Below are positions 1 to 7,998 of a stretch of DNA of 27,310 nt, piece after piece. Under the pieces are notes generated by a model. That model ran no database searches and had not been told where the DNA came from. It saw nothing but the letters and a program-made list of their open reading frames with translations. The position numbers were made by a program, and so were the translations under genes. Position 1 is the stretch's first letter. Each line of letters opens with the position of its first letter. The DNA is from JAENVU01 sp031430375. GTDB lineage: Bacteria > Actinomycetota > Acidimicrobiia > IMCC26256 > JAENVU01. The stretch is taken from positions 1-27,310 of the forward strand of contig JANPBJ010000088.1 in the NCBI GenBank assembly GCA_031430375.1, read 5' to 3'.

Positions 1-23
1 ACCGCCCTCTGGACGGGCCAGTG

Positions 24-29
24 ATCGTA
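24..29 (-). promoter_or_regulatory. Possible -10 element reading out of the window's left edge
   Basis: On the minus strand this reads TACGAT, about 60 bases past the stop of the 839-residue membrane protein gene. It may be the -10 of a minus-strand gene that starts beyond the left edge. A 25-codon minus-strand reading frame open to the edge starts at 75, but it has no recognisable product. No convincing -35 is visible. Weak evidence. Confidence 0.2.
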
Positions 30-92
30 GCCTCGCCACGTTCTGCGCCCAGGCTCGACTTGACGCCACACCCATGGCTCAACCGGGAGCAA

Positions 93-2612
93 TCAGGGCG
101 TTCTGCCTGCATCTCGATCTGATCGCGTCCGCTGACGGCGGCGGCGCGAGCGCAGATCCCACCCCACCAACCCAGCCAGTCCCACGACCCCCGCCACGCT
201 GAGAAGCCCGCCCAGCTTCTCTGCGCCGGAGCGCACAAACCGGAGTTCCACGGTGCGAGACGTGGGGACCACCACCATGAGGTTCGGTGTGAGTCGCCAC
301 GGACCCCTGGCTCCGTTGGCCTCCCAGTTTGGGAAGTACGACGTCCGCACCACCACCGGGACACCAACTCTCGACACCCGGAAGCGGATCGCACTGTCGG
401 ACTCGTGGATCGCGGAGACTGCCACGGCCGGTTGGCGGCGCCGCGGAGTCCCGGGCGCATCGGCAGCCGAACTCCGTCGCCAGGACTTTGGTCCGGCGGC
501 CGCGAGGGGCCGATCCAAATTCGCGGGCTGGCTCCACCAATACGCGGCGGTGCATTCCCACGGATCCGCGATCGCGGGCCCAGGATCTCCGCCCTTCGGG
601 TGATGGAAGCACTCGGCTTGGGTCCCGGACTTCGAGGTCACGACGATCGGCTCCTGGCGCAGCGGCGCGACGAGGGCGTGGTCCCGCACTTCGTAGATGT
701 TCCAACTCGCCGGCTCCATGCCGTCGCGGTCGGCGACAGTATCGATGAAACGCAATCCCGGATCTTTGGCCGCCGCGTCCTTGGCTCCGGGCGAGTGTGC
801 GAGGTAATAGCGACCGCCGAGCGCGCGCAGCTGGCGCACGCCGTCGGAGAACGCTTCGATGTGGCGATAGTCGAGCCCGCGGACGGGGTCCGATGAGTTC
901 CCCGTGCCCGACAGTGACGCGATCGTCATGAAGGCATACGGCGTACTCGCCGCCGACTCGTAGTAGAGCCCCTCGAACGAATCAATGCGGCCGTCCGTCC
1001 AGTACGGGATGAGCATCAGTGCGAGCGAAGTGCCGTAGTTGTCGATCGACCCTCCGCCTTCCCACAACGCGCGCCCGGGCGGCAGCCGCCCGAGGCGATC
1101 CATCAGCGCGCGGTACTCGCCGTACTGCTTCAGGCTCTTGCCCTTCGAGTCCGCGTTGTAATTATCGGTCCCGTTCTCGTAACCCGTCTCGTTCCACCTC
1201 GCCCAGTAGGGGATGAAGCCCTGGTGCGAATGGTTGAACCACGTACCGGCCGAGAGCACAACCACGACCACCAACACAATGGTGGTGTTCATCACCAGCC
1301 GATACCGTCGGCCTTCACCGTCACCCGTCAACTCGTAGACCTCGTTCGGACGCGGCGGCGGACCTACCCACAGCCGAGCGAACTCACTACTCAGTCGGCG
1401 CACGATTTCGGCCGCGCCGATTGCGGCCATGAGGAACACGCAGAGGTACCAGAACGGCAGGAACCGCAGGTTCCACGCATGAAGCTCCGGCCAGTATCGA
1501 AACACGCCGGCGAAGATCAGACCAAGAACGGCGACGGTGAGTGCGGCGCGGTCGCGAAACGCGATCGCCAACGCGAGCCCCACGATCGCCAGCACGTAGG
1601 CCCAGAGGAACTCGTCGACGATGAGATAGTCGATATACGCGGTGATCTTGGTGTAGCGCATGTTCGCCGTATACGGGAACGTGACGACAAGTGGGATCGA
1701 CCAAAACGCGGTCAGCAGACCCGCCACCACCCCGATCACGGTGGCACGTCCGAGCGTTCGCCGAGCACGCAGGTATCGCCGAGTGAAGCCGATCACCACA
1801 ATCACCACCGCGCCAACGATGGCGAAGAGGCCCACCACCACATGAGACAACACGGTTGCCGCGAGCAGGACCGCCGCCAGCCAATTTCGCCGCCCGGTGC
1901 GCGTGGAATACCCGACCGCACCGAGAGCGAACAATCCGAGCGCCAGCGCAAGAGAGAACGAGAACTCCCCCGCCAGTGCACTCACCAAGGTGCCGCCCAT
2001 GATCCGCTGGTTGAACTGAATGGAGGTCTGCTCCGCTGCCGCGTTCGCGCCGGTGGCGATGCCTTGGAAGTAGAGGAAGAACAGACTCGCGATCGCGCAA
2101 AACTCCGGCGCGGGTCGGCGCATCTTCAGCCCACGCCCGAATGCATACGCCCCCGCCGGAATCGCGACGGGGCCGATCGCGGTGGTCAGCTTGAGTGCCA
2201 CGTTGTAGGGCAGAAACACGTCGATGACGACGGTCAGCAGCGCAGGGACTGGAAAATAGAACTGGCCTGCGGGAAAGCCACCGAACCAATCGTTCGACCA
2301 TCCCGCAACCCGCCAATGCGGGAGGAGATGATCGCGGAGATAGGCCGGAAACCACACGTGTGCGCCGAGATCGCCACCGTTCGGCGTGGTGTTGCGCAAT
2401 AACAGCCTGGGATCAAGCACGAGCAGCACCAGGCCACAACACACCGCGACCACCACCGTGCCCACAACGCGCCACACCAGGGTGAGATCGCGATCACCGG
2501 GTGGAATCAGCCGATCGGCCGGGCTCGGAAACGTAGGCCCACCCGTAACTATGGGCGATCCGCCGTCCGAGGCGGGCGCGTCAAAAGGGACCGAATCCGA
2601 GTCAACCGCCAC
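93..2612 (-). CDS. Large polytopic membrane protein, GT-C/PTPS-related type (839 aa)
   Basis: This is an integral membrane protein with an Arg/Asp-containing cytoplasmic N-terminus and a first hydrophobic segment at about residues 46-66. A short loop with GGDLGAH (Asp81) and a WFPAYLRDHLLPHW stretch follows, then at least ten hydrophobic segments up to about residue 460. Next comes a soluble, presumably extracytoplasmic C-terminal half, then one final membrane segment and an Arg-rich tail. An acidic residue in the first loop of a many-pass protein, followed by a soluble C-domain, is typical of GT-C glycosyltransferases and of the 'PTPS-related membrane protein' family. It may therefore transfer sugars from a polyprenyl carrier, but the substrate cannot be told. 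The start is GTG at 2612, which has no Shine-Dalgarno; CATGCT lies six bases upstream. It is probably transcribed alone. The envelope-glycan role is inferred from topology and from the glycan genes elsewhere in the window. Confidence 0.75.
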   Translation of the reverse strand: MAVDSDSVPFDAPASDGGSPIVTGGPTFPSPADRLIPPGDRDLTLVWRVVGTVVVAVCCGLVLLVLDPRLLLRNTTPNGGDLGAHVWFPAYLRDHLLPHWRVAGWSNDWFGGFPAGQFYFPVPALLTVVIDVFLPYNVALKLTTAIGPVAIPAGAYAFGRGLKMRRPAPEFCAIASLFFLYFQGIATGANAAAEQTSIQFNQRIMGGTLVSALAGEFSFSLALALGLFALGAVGYSTRTGRRNWLAAVLLAATVLSHVVVGLFAIVGAVVIVVIGFTRRYLRARRTLGRATVIGVVAGLLTAFWSIPLVVTFPYTANMRYTKITAYIDYLIVDEFLWAYVLAIVGLALAIAFRDRAALTVAVLGLIFAGVFRYWPELHAWNLRFLPFWYLCVFLMAAIGAAEIVRRLSSEFARLWVGPPPRPNEVYELTGDGEGRRYRLVMNTTIVLVVVVVLSAGTWFNHSHQGFIPYWARWNETGYENGTDNYNADSKGKSLKQYGEYRALMDRLGRLPPGRALWEGGGSIDNYGTSLALMLIPYWTDGRIDSFEGLYYESAASTPYAFMTIASLSGTGNSSDPVRGLDYRHIEAFSDGVRQLRALGGRYYLAHSPGAKDAAAKDPGLRFIDTVADRDGMEPASWNIYEVRDHALVAPLRQEPIVVTSKSGTQAECFHHPKGGDPGPAIADPWECTAAYWWSQPANLDRPLAAAGPKSWRRSSAADAPGTPRRRQPAVAVSAIHESDSAIRFRVSRVGVPVVVRTSYFPNWEANGARGPWRLTPNLMVVVPTSRTVELRFVRSGAEKLGGLLSVAGVVGLAGLVGWDLRSRRRRQRTRSDRDAGRTP

Positions 2613-2618
2613 GGCGTC

Positions 2619-2624
2619 AGCATG
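2619..2624 (-). promoter_or_regulatory. Candidate leaderless -10 element of the 839-aa membrane protein
   Basis: On the minus strand CATGCT stands six bases before the GTG start at 2612. The spacing matches the clearer sites before cofD, rmlB and the CPBP gene, but the first base is C instead of T, so this is the weakest member of the set. Confidence 0.3.
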
Positions 2625-2743
2625 CCAGGCGCGCGCAGGATTCCCGAGTCGCTGTCACATCCGCGCGTCGCCCGGACGGAACCGTGGCCGCGCGACGTCC
2701 GGCCCCAGGCCCCTGGGCCATGGCAGGCGGAGCCGACTCGGCC

Positions 2744-2781
2744 CCAAAAAGCTGTTGGGGGCCCAAGGGGGCCCCCAACAG
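2744..2781 (-). terminator. Intrinsic terminator downstream of the zinc-ribbon gene
   Basis: The arms 2752-2764 and 2769-2781 form a perfect 13-base-pair GC-rich hairpin with the loop 2765-2768. On the minus strand the stem is followed at once by a C and a run of five T (2746-2750). This is the classic rho-independent arrangement. It lies 78 bases past the stop of the minus-strand zinc-ribbon gene and before the next minus-strand gene at 2612, so it separates the two transcripts. Confidence 0.8.
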
Positions 2782-2858
2782 TGCACTCGGGCTCTCCCAC
2801 GTACGAGCGGGTGCCGGGGCCGTCATCCCCCACACCCTCGCAGGGCGCCGCTGAGTTC

Positions 2859-3026
2859 TTAGCGCTGGCTCGCGAGACCCAGCACGTGATCGAGGGACAT
2901 CGGCCCATCGGCCGAACTCCATTCTCGTGCTTCACAGCGGCCGCAGCTGTGGAACAGCACATCCTCGCCGGCGATCGTCATTTTGATCTCAACCATTCCC
3001 TGCCTGGCACATCGACTGCACTGCAT
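2859..3026 (-). CDS. Small zinc-ribbon protein (55 aa)
   Basis: The protein starts MQCSRC and contains a second Cys pair in HSCGRCEAREW, giving CxxC (residues 3-6) and CxxC (residues 28-31) about 21 residues apart. That is a canonical rubredoxin-knuckle zinc ribbon. A C-terminal helix (about residues 43-53, DHVLGLAS) follows. Similar one-domain ribbons occur widely in actinobacteria; their function is not known, and DNA, RNA or protein binding are all possible. The start is ATG at 3026 and is well supported by GAGGAG about 8 bases upstream, unlike most neighbours. A strong intrinsic terminator follows. Four phased TCATCC motifs lie about 63-101 bases upstream. The gene is only 168 bases long and also sits inside a longer open frame that continues upstream; the ribosome site and the Cys pattern fix the real start. 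Confidence 0.8.
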   Translation of the reverse strand: MQCSRCARQGMVEIKMTIAGEDVLFHSCGRCEAREWSSADGPMSLDHVLGLASQR

Positions 3027-3088
3027 CTCATCGCTCCTCGTGGTGGCCCTGTGTTCAATCTTTCGACGGTTTGGGCAATTTTTCTGGA

Positions 3089-3127
3089 GGATGATCAGGG
3101 GATGAACCGGGATGATTCGAGGGATGA
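3089..3127 (-). repeat. Four helically phased TCATCC motifs upstream of the zinc-ribbon gene
   Basis: GGATGA occurs on the plus strand (TCATCC on the minus strand) at 3089-3094, 3100-3105, 3110-3115 and 3122-3127, with starts 11, 10 and 12 bases apart, close to one helical turn. Three copies extend to ATCATCC on the minus strand. The array lies in the 155-base gap between the CPBP stop and the zinc-ribbon start, next to an A/T-rich patch at 3072-3090. It looks like an operator array, but the binding factor is unknown. Confidence 0.5.
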
Positions 3128-3181
3128 TGCGTCTATTTCCCCTGTTCAGAGCGCCGCGAGCGGAGACCCGACCACGACGCG

Positions 3182-3895
3182 TCAGCCCACGAGCAGGGCG
3201 ATCGCGCTCAACAGATTGAAGCCGGCATGCAACAAGATCGATTGGGAGAGCTCCCCGGAACGCACGGCTCGAATCCCCGAAATCATCCCAAGGAACGCGA
3301 GTGGTGCGAGGAACGGGGCCGCACTGGGGTCGAGCAGGTGGACCAGCGCGAACAGCCCTGCGCTTCCCGCCACCGCGGTCACGGCCCCAAACCGTCGTAA
3401 CAGACCGCGGAGCAGCAGCCCTCGGAAGAGCAGCTCCTCGCCAAGCGGCGCCGCGATCACCACGGCCAACGCGCCGAGGAGCCGCGCTGCCGTCGGGGAG
3501 TGTTGAATCGCGGAAGCAACGTCTTGCTGCTGCTTCGATCCGGCAACCGCTTCGATGATCAGAACGCTGCCATTCGCGATCAGGCCCACCAGTACCCCGG
3601 CCGCAAGCCACGGCCAGTCGCTCAACCGCAGCGTGAGTCCGAAGTCGGTTCGCAGCGACCTCCGCCCCTTGACCGCGGCCAGTCCGGCCAAAAAACCCAC
3701 CGTGACGATGGTGCTCCCCGTCGCGATGAAAGCGATGTCGATGGCATCCGCAGTGTGGTTCGGTCCAAATCCGCGGAGGCTCACGATCGCGGCACCGAAG
3801 ACCACCTGGCTGATGAGCACCGCGGGCCAGGCCCAGGCGAAGTCCCCAAGGCCCCAGCGGATCGGCCCACCCGCGGCGGTTCTAGTGTGGCCCAC
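3182..3895 (-). CDS. CPBP (Abi/CAAX-type) family intramembrane metalloprotease
   Basis: This is a multi-pass membrane protein of about 237 residues with the three CPBP signatures: GEELLFRGLLLRGL (motif 1, the Glu-Glu pair and Arg), FALVHL (motif 2) and LLHAGFN (motif 3). The Glu and His residues form the metal-binding active site in this family, which includes Rce1-type CAAX proteases. Bacterial members act in peptide maturation, self-immunity or unknown roles, and the substrate here is unknown. I place the start at GTG 3895, because TATGCT stands six bases upstream in the spacing seen for other leaderless genes here, and because the sequence just upstream (3909-3942) is a repeat that also occurs in non-coding DNA. 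The frame stays open to a TTG at 3955, which would add 20 residues including WQELPIRSPS; neither start has a good Shine-Dalgarno. It is divergent from ftsH. Confidence 0.85.
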   Translation of the reverse strand: MGHTRTAAGGPIRWGLGDFAWAWPAVLISQVVFGAAIVSLRGFGPNHTADAIDIAFIATGSTIVTVGFLAGLAAVKGRRSLRTDFGLTLRLSDWPWLAAGVLVGLIANGSVLIIEAVAGSKQQQDVASAIQHSPTAARLLGALAVVIAAPLGEELLFRGLLLRGLLRRFGAVTAVAGSAGLFALVHLLDPSAAPFLAPLAFLGMISGIRAVRSGELSQSILLHAGFNLLSAIALLVG

Positions 3896-3901
3896 CAGTG
3901 C

Positions 3902-3907
3902 AGCATA
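3902..3907 (-). promoter_or_regulatory. Candidate leaderless -10 element of the CPBP gene
   Basis: On the minus strand TATGCT is followed by six bases and then GTG (3895). From the -10 through the start codon, 12 of 15 bases match the cofD site at 13374-13388. Transcription would begin at or next to the start codon. Confidence 0.45.
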
Positions 3908-3908
3908 A

Positions 3909-3942
3909 GAGGGCGAGCGGATAGGCAACTCCTGCCATTCGG
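3909..3942. repeat. Dispersed 34-base repeat, copy A
   Basis: Positions 3909-3942 match 8003-8036 at 33 of 34 bases (29 identical in a row, one C/T difference, four identical). Copy A lies just upstream of the CPBP promoter. If the CPBP frame is extended to TTG 3955, it would be read as WQELPIRSPS. Confidence 0.8.
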
Positions 3943-3995
3943 GTGCCGTGACCAACGTTCACCCGGGCGACCGCAGCCCGACCAACCCAGCGTCG

Positions 3996-4001
3996 TAACA
4001 T
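3996..4001 (+). promoter_or_regulatory. Candidate -10 element of ftsH
   Basis: TAACAT lies 39 bases before the GTG start of ftsH. This leaves a 5' leader of about 30 bases that contains the AGGAG ribosome site at 4023-4027. No clear -35 is seen. Confidence 0.35.
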
Positions 4002-4040
4002 GGCGCCTGGCCCCTCCCCATCCAGGAGATCTTCTCCCTC

Positions 4041-6023
4041 GTGAGTACTCGACCGCCCGAACGGCCATCCGCCAAGCCTGATAAGCCCGCGGGTCCGAGC
4101 ACGCCCGGCCCCGCGCCAAAGCCTTGGTCGCGCTGGGTCACCCTCGCGATCGTCGCTGCTGTTGCGATCGTCCTGTTCATGACCACGCTCAATGGTGACC
4201 CCGTCGCCAAGGCGCCGCTCAGCTACAGCCAGTTCTCCAAAGCCGTAGCGGCCGGCAACGTCAAGACCGTGGACTACGACCCCCAGACCGGCGCGATCGG
4301 TGGCAAGTTCTCCGAGCCGGTCAACGGCAGGGCCGAGTTCACCTCCGAGGGGCCGAACGACGATCTTGCTTCCACGGAACTCAAAAAACTCGCAGACCAG
4401 AAGGTGGATGTCCACTACAAGCGCGAGACGTCGAACCCGTGGCTGCCGATCCTGGTGTACCTGCTTCCGATCGCTGCGCTGATCGGTTTCTTTGTTTGGA
4501 TGAACCGCCGAGCCCAAGGCCAAATGGGTGCGGTGATGAACATCGGCAAGAGCCGAGCGAAGGTCTACAACGCCGAGAAGCCCCAGACCACGTTCGCGGA
4601 CGTTGCGGGCTACGGACCGGTCAAGCAAGAGATCACCGAGGTCGTCGACTTCCTGAAGAACCCTGGAAAGTTCAAGGAGATCGGCGCGCGCATCCCGCGG
4701 GGAGTCCTGCTCGTCGGGCCGCCGGGGACTGGCAAGACCCTTATCGCGCGAGCGGTGGCCGGCGAGGCCGGAGTGCCGTTCATCGCCATCACCGGTTCGG
4801 ACTTCATGGAGATGTTCGTCGGAGTTGGTGCGGCCCGTTTGCGTGACCTGATCCAGACCGCGCGCAAGCAGGCTCCTGCGATCATCTTCATCGACGAAAT
4901 CGACTCCATCGGCCGCAAGCGCGGCGCCGGCCTCGGTGGCGGTCACGACGAGCGCGAGCAGACCCTCAATCAGATGCTCGCGGAGATGGACGGATTTGAA
5001 TCCGGCGAAGGGGTCGTGATGATTGCGGCCACGAACCGCCCCGACATTCTCGACTCGGCCTTGTTGCGCCCTGGTCGGTTCGACCGTCAGATCATGGTTC
5101 CGCTCCCAACCCTCGATGAGCGAATCGACATCCTCAAGGTCCACTTCCGCGACAAGAAGATCGCGGACGATGTGCAGATCGAAGTGGTCGGCCGCGGCAC
5201 GCCCGGGATGTCCGGCGCAGATCTCGCCAACCTCGTGAACGAAGCCGCGCTGTTCGCGGTGCGACGCGGTGAGAACTCCGTCCACAAGGAAGATTTCGAA
5301 GACGCGCGTGACCGCGTGCTGATGGGCCTCAAGCGCCCAACCGTCATGATGAACGACGAGGAAAAGGAACACACTGCGTTCCACGAGGCGGGCCACGCGG
5401 TCGCGGCCTACGTGCTCGAACACGCGGACCCGGTCCACAAGGTCACGATCCTTCCCACCGGGATGGCATTGGGCATGACCCAGCAGCTCCCCGAAGAAGA
5501 GCGCTACGCGCACGACAAGAACTACCTCCAGGACATGCTCTCGGTGATGTTGGGCGGTCGGGTTGCCGAGGCCCTCGTCTTCGGTTCCCAGTCCACGGGC
5601 GCCAGCAACGATCTCGTGCGAGGCACCGAAATCGCGCGGCGCATGGTGCGCGAGTGGGGAATGTCCGAGCGCATCGGACCGATGGCCTGGGGGTCCCAAG
5701 GTGCCGTGTTCCTCGGTGAGGACCTCGTCCACACCCGCGACTACTCCGACGAGACTGCCCGCATCATCGACGAAGAAGTCGAACGGATTCTGCGCGGCGA
5801 GGAAGACCGCACCCACGAGCTGCTCACGAAACACCGGGGCGGTCTCGACGCCGTCGCGCGGGCATTGCTCCAACACGAGACCCTCGATGGCCTCGAAGTT
5901 GAGCGGTTAGTCGACGGAGCAGTGGGCTTCCGCGCCGGAGGACCGCGCACGATCGTGCACGCCGACGGCCGGATCGAAACCGTTGACGACGAAGGCGTGC
6001 CCATCGCACCAATCCCCGACTGA
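4041..6023 (+). CDS. ftsH: ATP-dependent zinc metalloprotease FtsH
   Basis: This is the membrane-anchored AAA+ protease that extracts and degrades misfolded membrane proteins and short-lived regulators. It has 660 residues, the usual family length. The order is a Pro-rich N-tail, membrane segment 1 (about 32-49), an extracytoplasmic loop, membrane segment 2 (about 133-151) and an AAA+ module. The AAA+ module carries Walker A GPPGTGKT (226-233), pore loop FVGVG, Walker B IIFIDEID (281-288) and the second region of homology with LLRPGRFDRQ. The M41 peptidase follows, with zinc motif HEAGH (448-452) and a downstream third-ligand Asp (about 524, in SNDLVRG). All catalytic residues are present. 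The GTG start is supported by AGGAG at 4023-4027. The C-terminal tail after about residue 630 is short and acidic. The gene is tail-to-tail with the thioredoxin-like gene, with one base between the stops. Confidence 0.98.
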   Translation: MSTRPPERPSAKPDKPAGPSTPGPAPKPWSRWVTLAIVAAVAIVLFMTTLNGDPVAKAPLSYSQFSKAVAAGNVKTVDYDPQTGAIGGKFSEPVNGRAEFTSEGPNDDLASTELKKLADQKVDVHYKRETSNPWLPILVYLLPIAALIGFFVWMNRRAQGQMGAVMNIGKSRAKVYNAEKPQTTFADVAGYGPVKQEITEVVDFLKNPGKFKEIGARIPRGVLLVGPPGTGKTLIARAVAGEAGVPFIAITGSDFMEMFVGVGAARLRDLIQTARKQAPAIIFIDEIDSIGRKRGAGLGGGHDEREQTLNQMLAEMDGFESGEGVVMIAATNRPDILDSALLRPGRFDRQIMVPLPTLDERIDILKVHFRDKKIADDVQIEVVGRGTPGMSGADLANLVNEAALFAVRRGENSVHKEDFEDARDRVLMGLKRPTVMMNDEEKEHTAFHEAGHAVAAYVLEHADPVHKVTILPTGMALGMTQQLPEEERYAHDKNYLQDMLSVMLGGRVAEALVFGSQSTGASNDLVRGTEIARRMVREWGMSERIGPMAWGSQGAVFLGEDLVHTRDYSDETARIIDEEVERILRGEEDRTHELLTKHRGGLDAVARALLQHETLDGLEVERLVDGAVGFRAGGPRTIVHADGRIETVDDEGVPIAPIPD

Positions 6024-6024
6024 T

Positions 6025-6483
6025 TCAGGCGAGCGCGTCTAACCCGTGCGTGATCCCGAGTTCCGGATCACGCGCCCCCGCAAGTGCGGCCCAGAGATCC
6101 GTGGCGCTGACCGCGCCAAGGAACGCGCGTTGCACCACGCCTTCCGCATCCGCCATGAGCACCATCGGAACGCCCGAGATCTCGTAGCGCTCATGAATCT
6201 CGCGTCCCGCCTGGAATGAGACGTCGACGATCGCTACCGCGGGGGATTCCATGGCCATCAACTTGGCCGCCATGGCGATGCACCCATCGCACGTCGTTGA
6301 CGAGAACAGGGCGACCAGCCAAGGCGCCTCGGGTCGAGGGAAGTCGGCGCGAGTGAGCTGGCGCGGGATTGGGTAGGGATCGCGGAGCGGACTCGCGGCA
6401 GCCCACCGGCGGCGTTCCAACACCACGGCAACCGCGGCGGCCACGGCGAGCACCGCCAGTCCGATGAGTACCCGAGTGACCAC
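6025..6483 (-). CDS. Membrane-anchored thioredoxin-like protein
   Basis: This 152-residue protein has one N-terminal membrane anchor (about residues 3-21) followed by Arg-rich residues. A thioredoxin-fold domain follows with an active-site CDGC (65-68) after the ALFSSTT strand, and the cis-proline loop SGVPMVLM (Pro106). The GC-type dithiol after a TT step resembles actinobacterial 'thioredoxin family' proteins. The positive residues after the anchor, which leave the domain on either side ambiguous, prevent a firm topology call. It is probably a thiol-disulfide oxidoreductase or reductase with unknown partners. The start is GTG at 6483, with TAGGGT eight bases upstream and no Shine-Dalgarno. 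Its stop faces that of ftsH with one base between them, so the two transcripts must overlap. Confidence 0.8.
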   Translation of the reverse strand: MVTRVLIGLAVLAVAAAVAVVLERRRWAAASPLRDPYPIPRQLTRADFPRPEAPWLVALFSSTTCDGCIAMAAKLMAMESPAVAIVDVSFQAGREIHERYEISGVPMVLMADAEGVVQRAFLGAVSATDLWAALAGARDPELGITHGLDALA

Positions 6484-6491
6484 GGATCGGG

Positions 6492-6497
6492 ACCCTA
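6492..6497 (-). promoter_or_regulatory. Candidate leaderless -10 element of the thioredoxin-like gene
   Basis: On the minus strand TAGGGT is followed by eight bases and the GTG start at 6483. No ribosome-binding motif intervenes. Confidence 0.4.
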
Positions 6498-6519
6498 CCG
6501 GCGACCCGACGACTCACTC

Positions 6520-7986
6520 GTGTCACGCGCGAGACTCCGGGCCAATGGCGGCGGAACCGTGACCACGGAAGCGAACGAACCGTCACCCGACATGGCGAAG
6601 CCCGCGCGCGTCAGCGCGAGGCCGATGTGGATCCTCGGCTTCGTGATCTTGATCGACCAAGCCGATCAGAACGTGTTGCGAGGCGTCAGTCAACAACTCC
6701 AAGACGACTTCGGGCTCAGCGACGGCCAACTCGGCCTCCTCTTCTCGATCTTCGTGCTCGTCAATGGGCTGATCACCGTTCCGGCCGGCTACCTCGCAGA
6801 TCGTTGGAATCGAACCCGCGCCATCGGACACACCGTGATTGCTTGGAGCGCGATCACGATGCTCACCGCCCTCGCGCAGAGCTTTGGACAGCTCCTCATC
6901 GGACGTGCCGTCTTGGGCTTTGGGCAGGCCATCACCGAGCCATCCGCGAACGGATTGATCTCTGACTTCTATCCCACCACTGAGCGGGCTCGAGCCTTTT
7001 CGCTGCAGCAGATCCTCGGCGTGATTGGCGCCGCGATTGGGCTCGGGCTGGGAGGCGCGATCGGATCTGCCTTCGGCTGGCAATGGGCGTTCATCGTGGT
7101 GGGCCCACCCGGCTTCGTGATCGCCCTGGTCGCGTACCAACTGCGGGAGCCCCGCCGCGGCGCGGCCGACCGGATTCACCTCGGCGTGGAAGAGTCCGAC
7201 CAATCCGACGACTCCGTCCCGCTCTTTGACGACGGCATCGCACGGTTCGTTGCCAACATGATGCGCGGCCTCAAGCAAGACATGCGGGTCATCATCGCGA
7301 TCCCCACACTGCGCTACGCGCTCGCCGGGGTCGGATCGCTGCTGTTTACGGCCCAAGCCGTCGGTACATGGCTTCCCGTGTTTCACGAAAGGTTCTCTGG
7401 CCTGTCACAGGCGGAGTCGACCCAGGCCGTGGCGGCGTTGCTGATCTTCGGAGGAATCCCGGGGCTCCTCGTCGGTGGCCGAATCGCTGACTACTACGCG
7501 ACGCGGATCCGAGGCGCTCGGGTCGTGATCCCTGCCTACTGCATCGCCATCGGCATCACATTCTTCTCGGTGTCGTATTTTGAAATGCCGTTCGCGTTGT
7601 CATGGACATTCGAGCTCATTGGGATGTTCACGATCTGGCTGGCCATTCCAGGATTGCGCGCCGGTGTCGCCGACGCGGTTCCCGCCCATCTGCGCGGGGC
7701 AGGCTTTGGAGCCTTCAATATTGTCTCCGTGATCCTCGGGGCGGCGGCCGCTCCGTTTCTCGTTGGCCAGCTCGCAGACCTCACCGATCTGCGCACCGCG
7801 CTCTGGATCGTGACGCCGCCGGTCTACGCGGGTGCCTACGTCCTGTTCCTTGCCCGAGATCACCTCGAAGCCGACGCGGCCAAGATCTTTGAAGCGGTGA
7901 TCGCCGCCGTACAGGCCGAGCAAGCAGAGAAGGGAGTGCGGGAAGGGCCGGACCCGACCGACGACCTCACGCCACAATCCGAGTAG
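6520..7986 (+). CDS. Major facilitator superfamily transporter
   Basis: This is a secondary transporter of up to 488 residues with about twelve hydrophobic segments. The first ones carry DQADQN and GYLADRWNRTRAIG, the classic MFS loop 2-3 motif A. A second-half counterpart, GGRIADYYATRIRG, follows a long cytoplasmic centre loop (about residues 210-255). The arrangement recalls Spinster-like/ACS-type MFS proteins; the substrate is unknown, and drugs, organic anions or lipids are all possible. The C-tail is acidic and soluble. The start is uncertain: GTG 6520 gives the longest frame, GTG 6559 (residue 14) and ATG 6591 are alternatives, and none has a strong Shine-Dalgarno. Only 36 bases separate 6520 from the divergent thioredoxin-like gene, which slightly favours a later start. 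It appears monocistronic and converges on the DUF5719-like gene. Confidence 0.88.
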   Translation: MSRARLRANGGGTVTTEANEPSPDMAKPARVSARPMWILGFVILIDQADQNVLRGVSQQLQDDFGLSDGQLGLLFSIFVLVNGLITVPAGYLADRWNRTRAIGHTVIAWSAITMLTALAQSFGQLLIGRAVLGFGQAITEPSANGLISDFYPTTERARAFSLQQILGVIGAAIGLGLGGAIGSAFGWQWAFIVVGPPGFVIALVAYQLREPRRGAADRIHLGVEESDQSDDSVPLFDDGIARFVANMMRGLKQDMRVIIAIPTLRYALAGVGSLLFTAQAVGTWLPVFHERFSGLSQAESTQAVAALLIFGGIPGLLVGGRIADYYATRIRGARVVIPAYCIAIGITFFSVSYFEMPFALSWTFELIGMFTIWLAIPGLRAGVADAVPAHLRGAGFGAFNIVSVILGAAAAPFLVGQLADLTDLRTALWIVTPPVYAGAYVLFLARDHLEADAAKIFEAVIAAVQAEQAEKGVREGPDPTDDLTPQSE

Positions 7987-7998
7987 ACGAAGAACGCG

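Noticed and set aside
1..75. Partial minus-strand ORF beginning at ATG 75 and open to the left edge
   Set aside because: Only 25 codons, no recognisable protein, and a TACGAT -10-like element lies inside it, which suggests promoter DNA.
1224..2402. Long open frame (392 codons) opposite the 839-residue membrane protein
   Set aside because: It is rich in Arg, His, Gln and Pro without any domain, lies wholly antisense to a convincing membrane protein, and is a typical high-GC shadow frame.
3882..5876. 664-codon open frame opposite ftsH
   Set aside because: ftsH has every motif of its family in the other strand; the antisense frame is a shadow created by GC-rich third positions.
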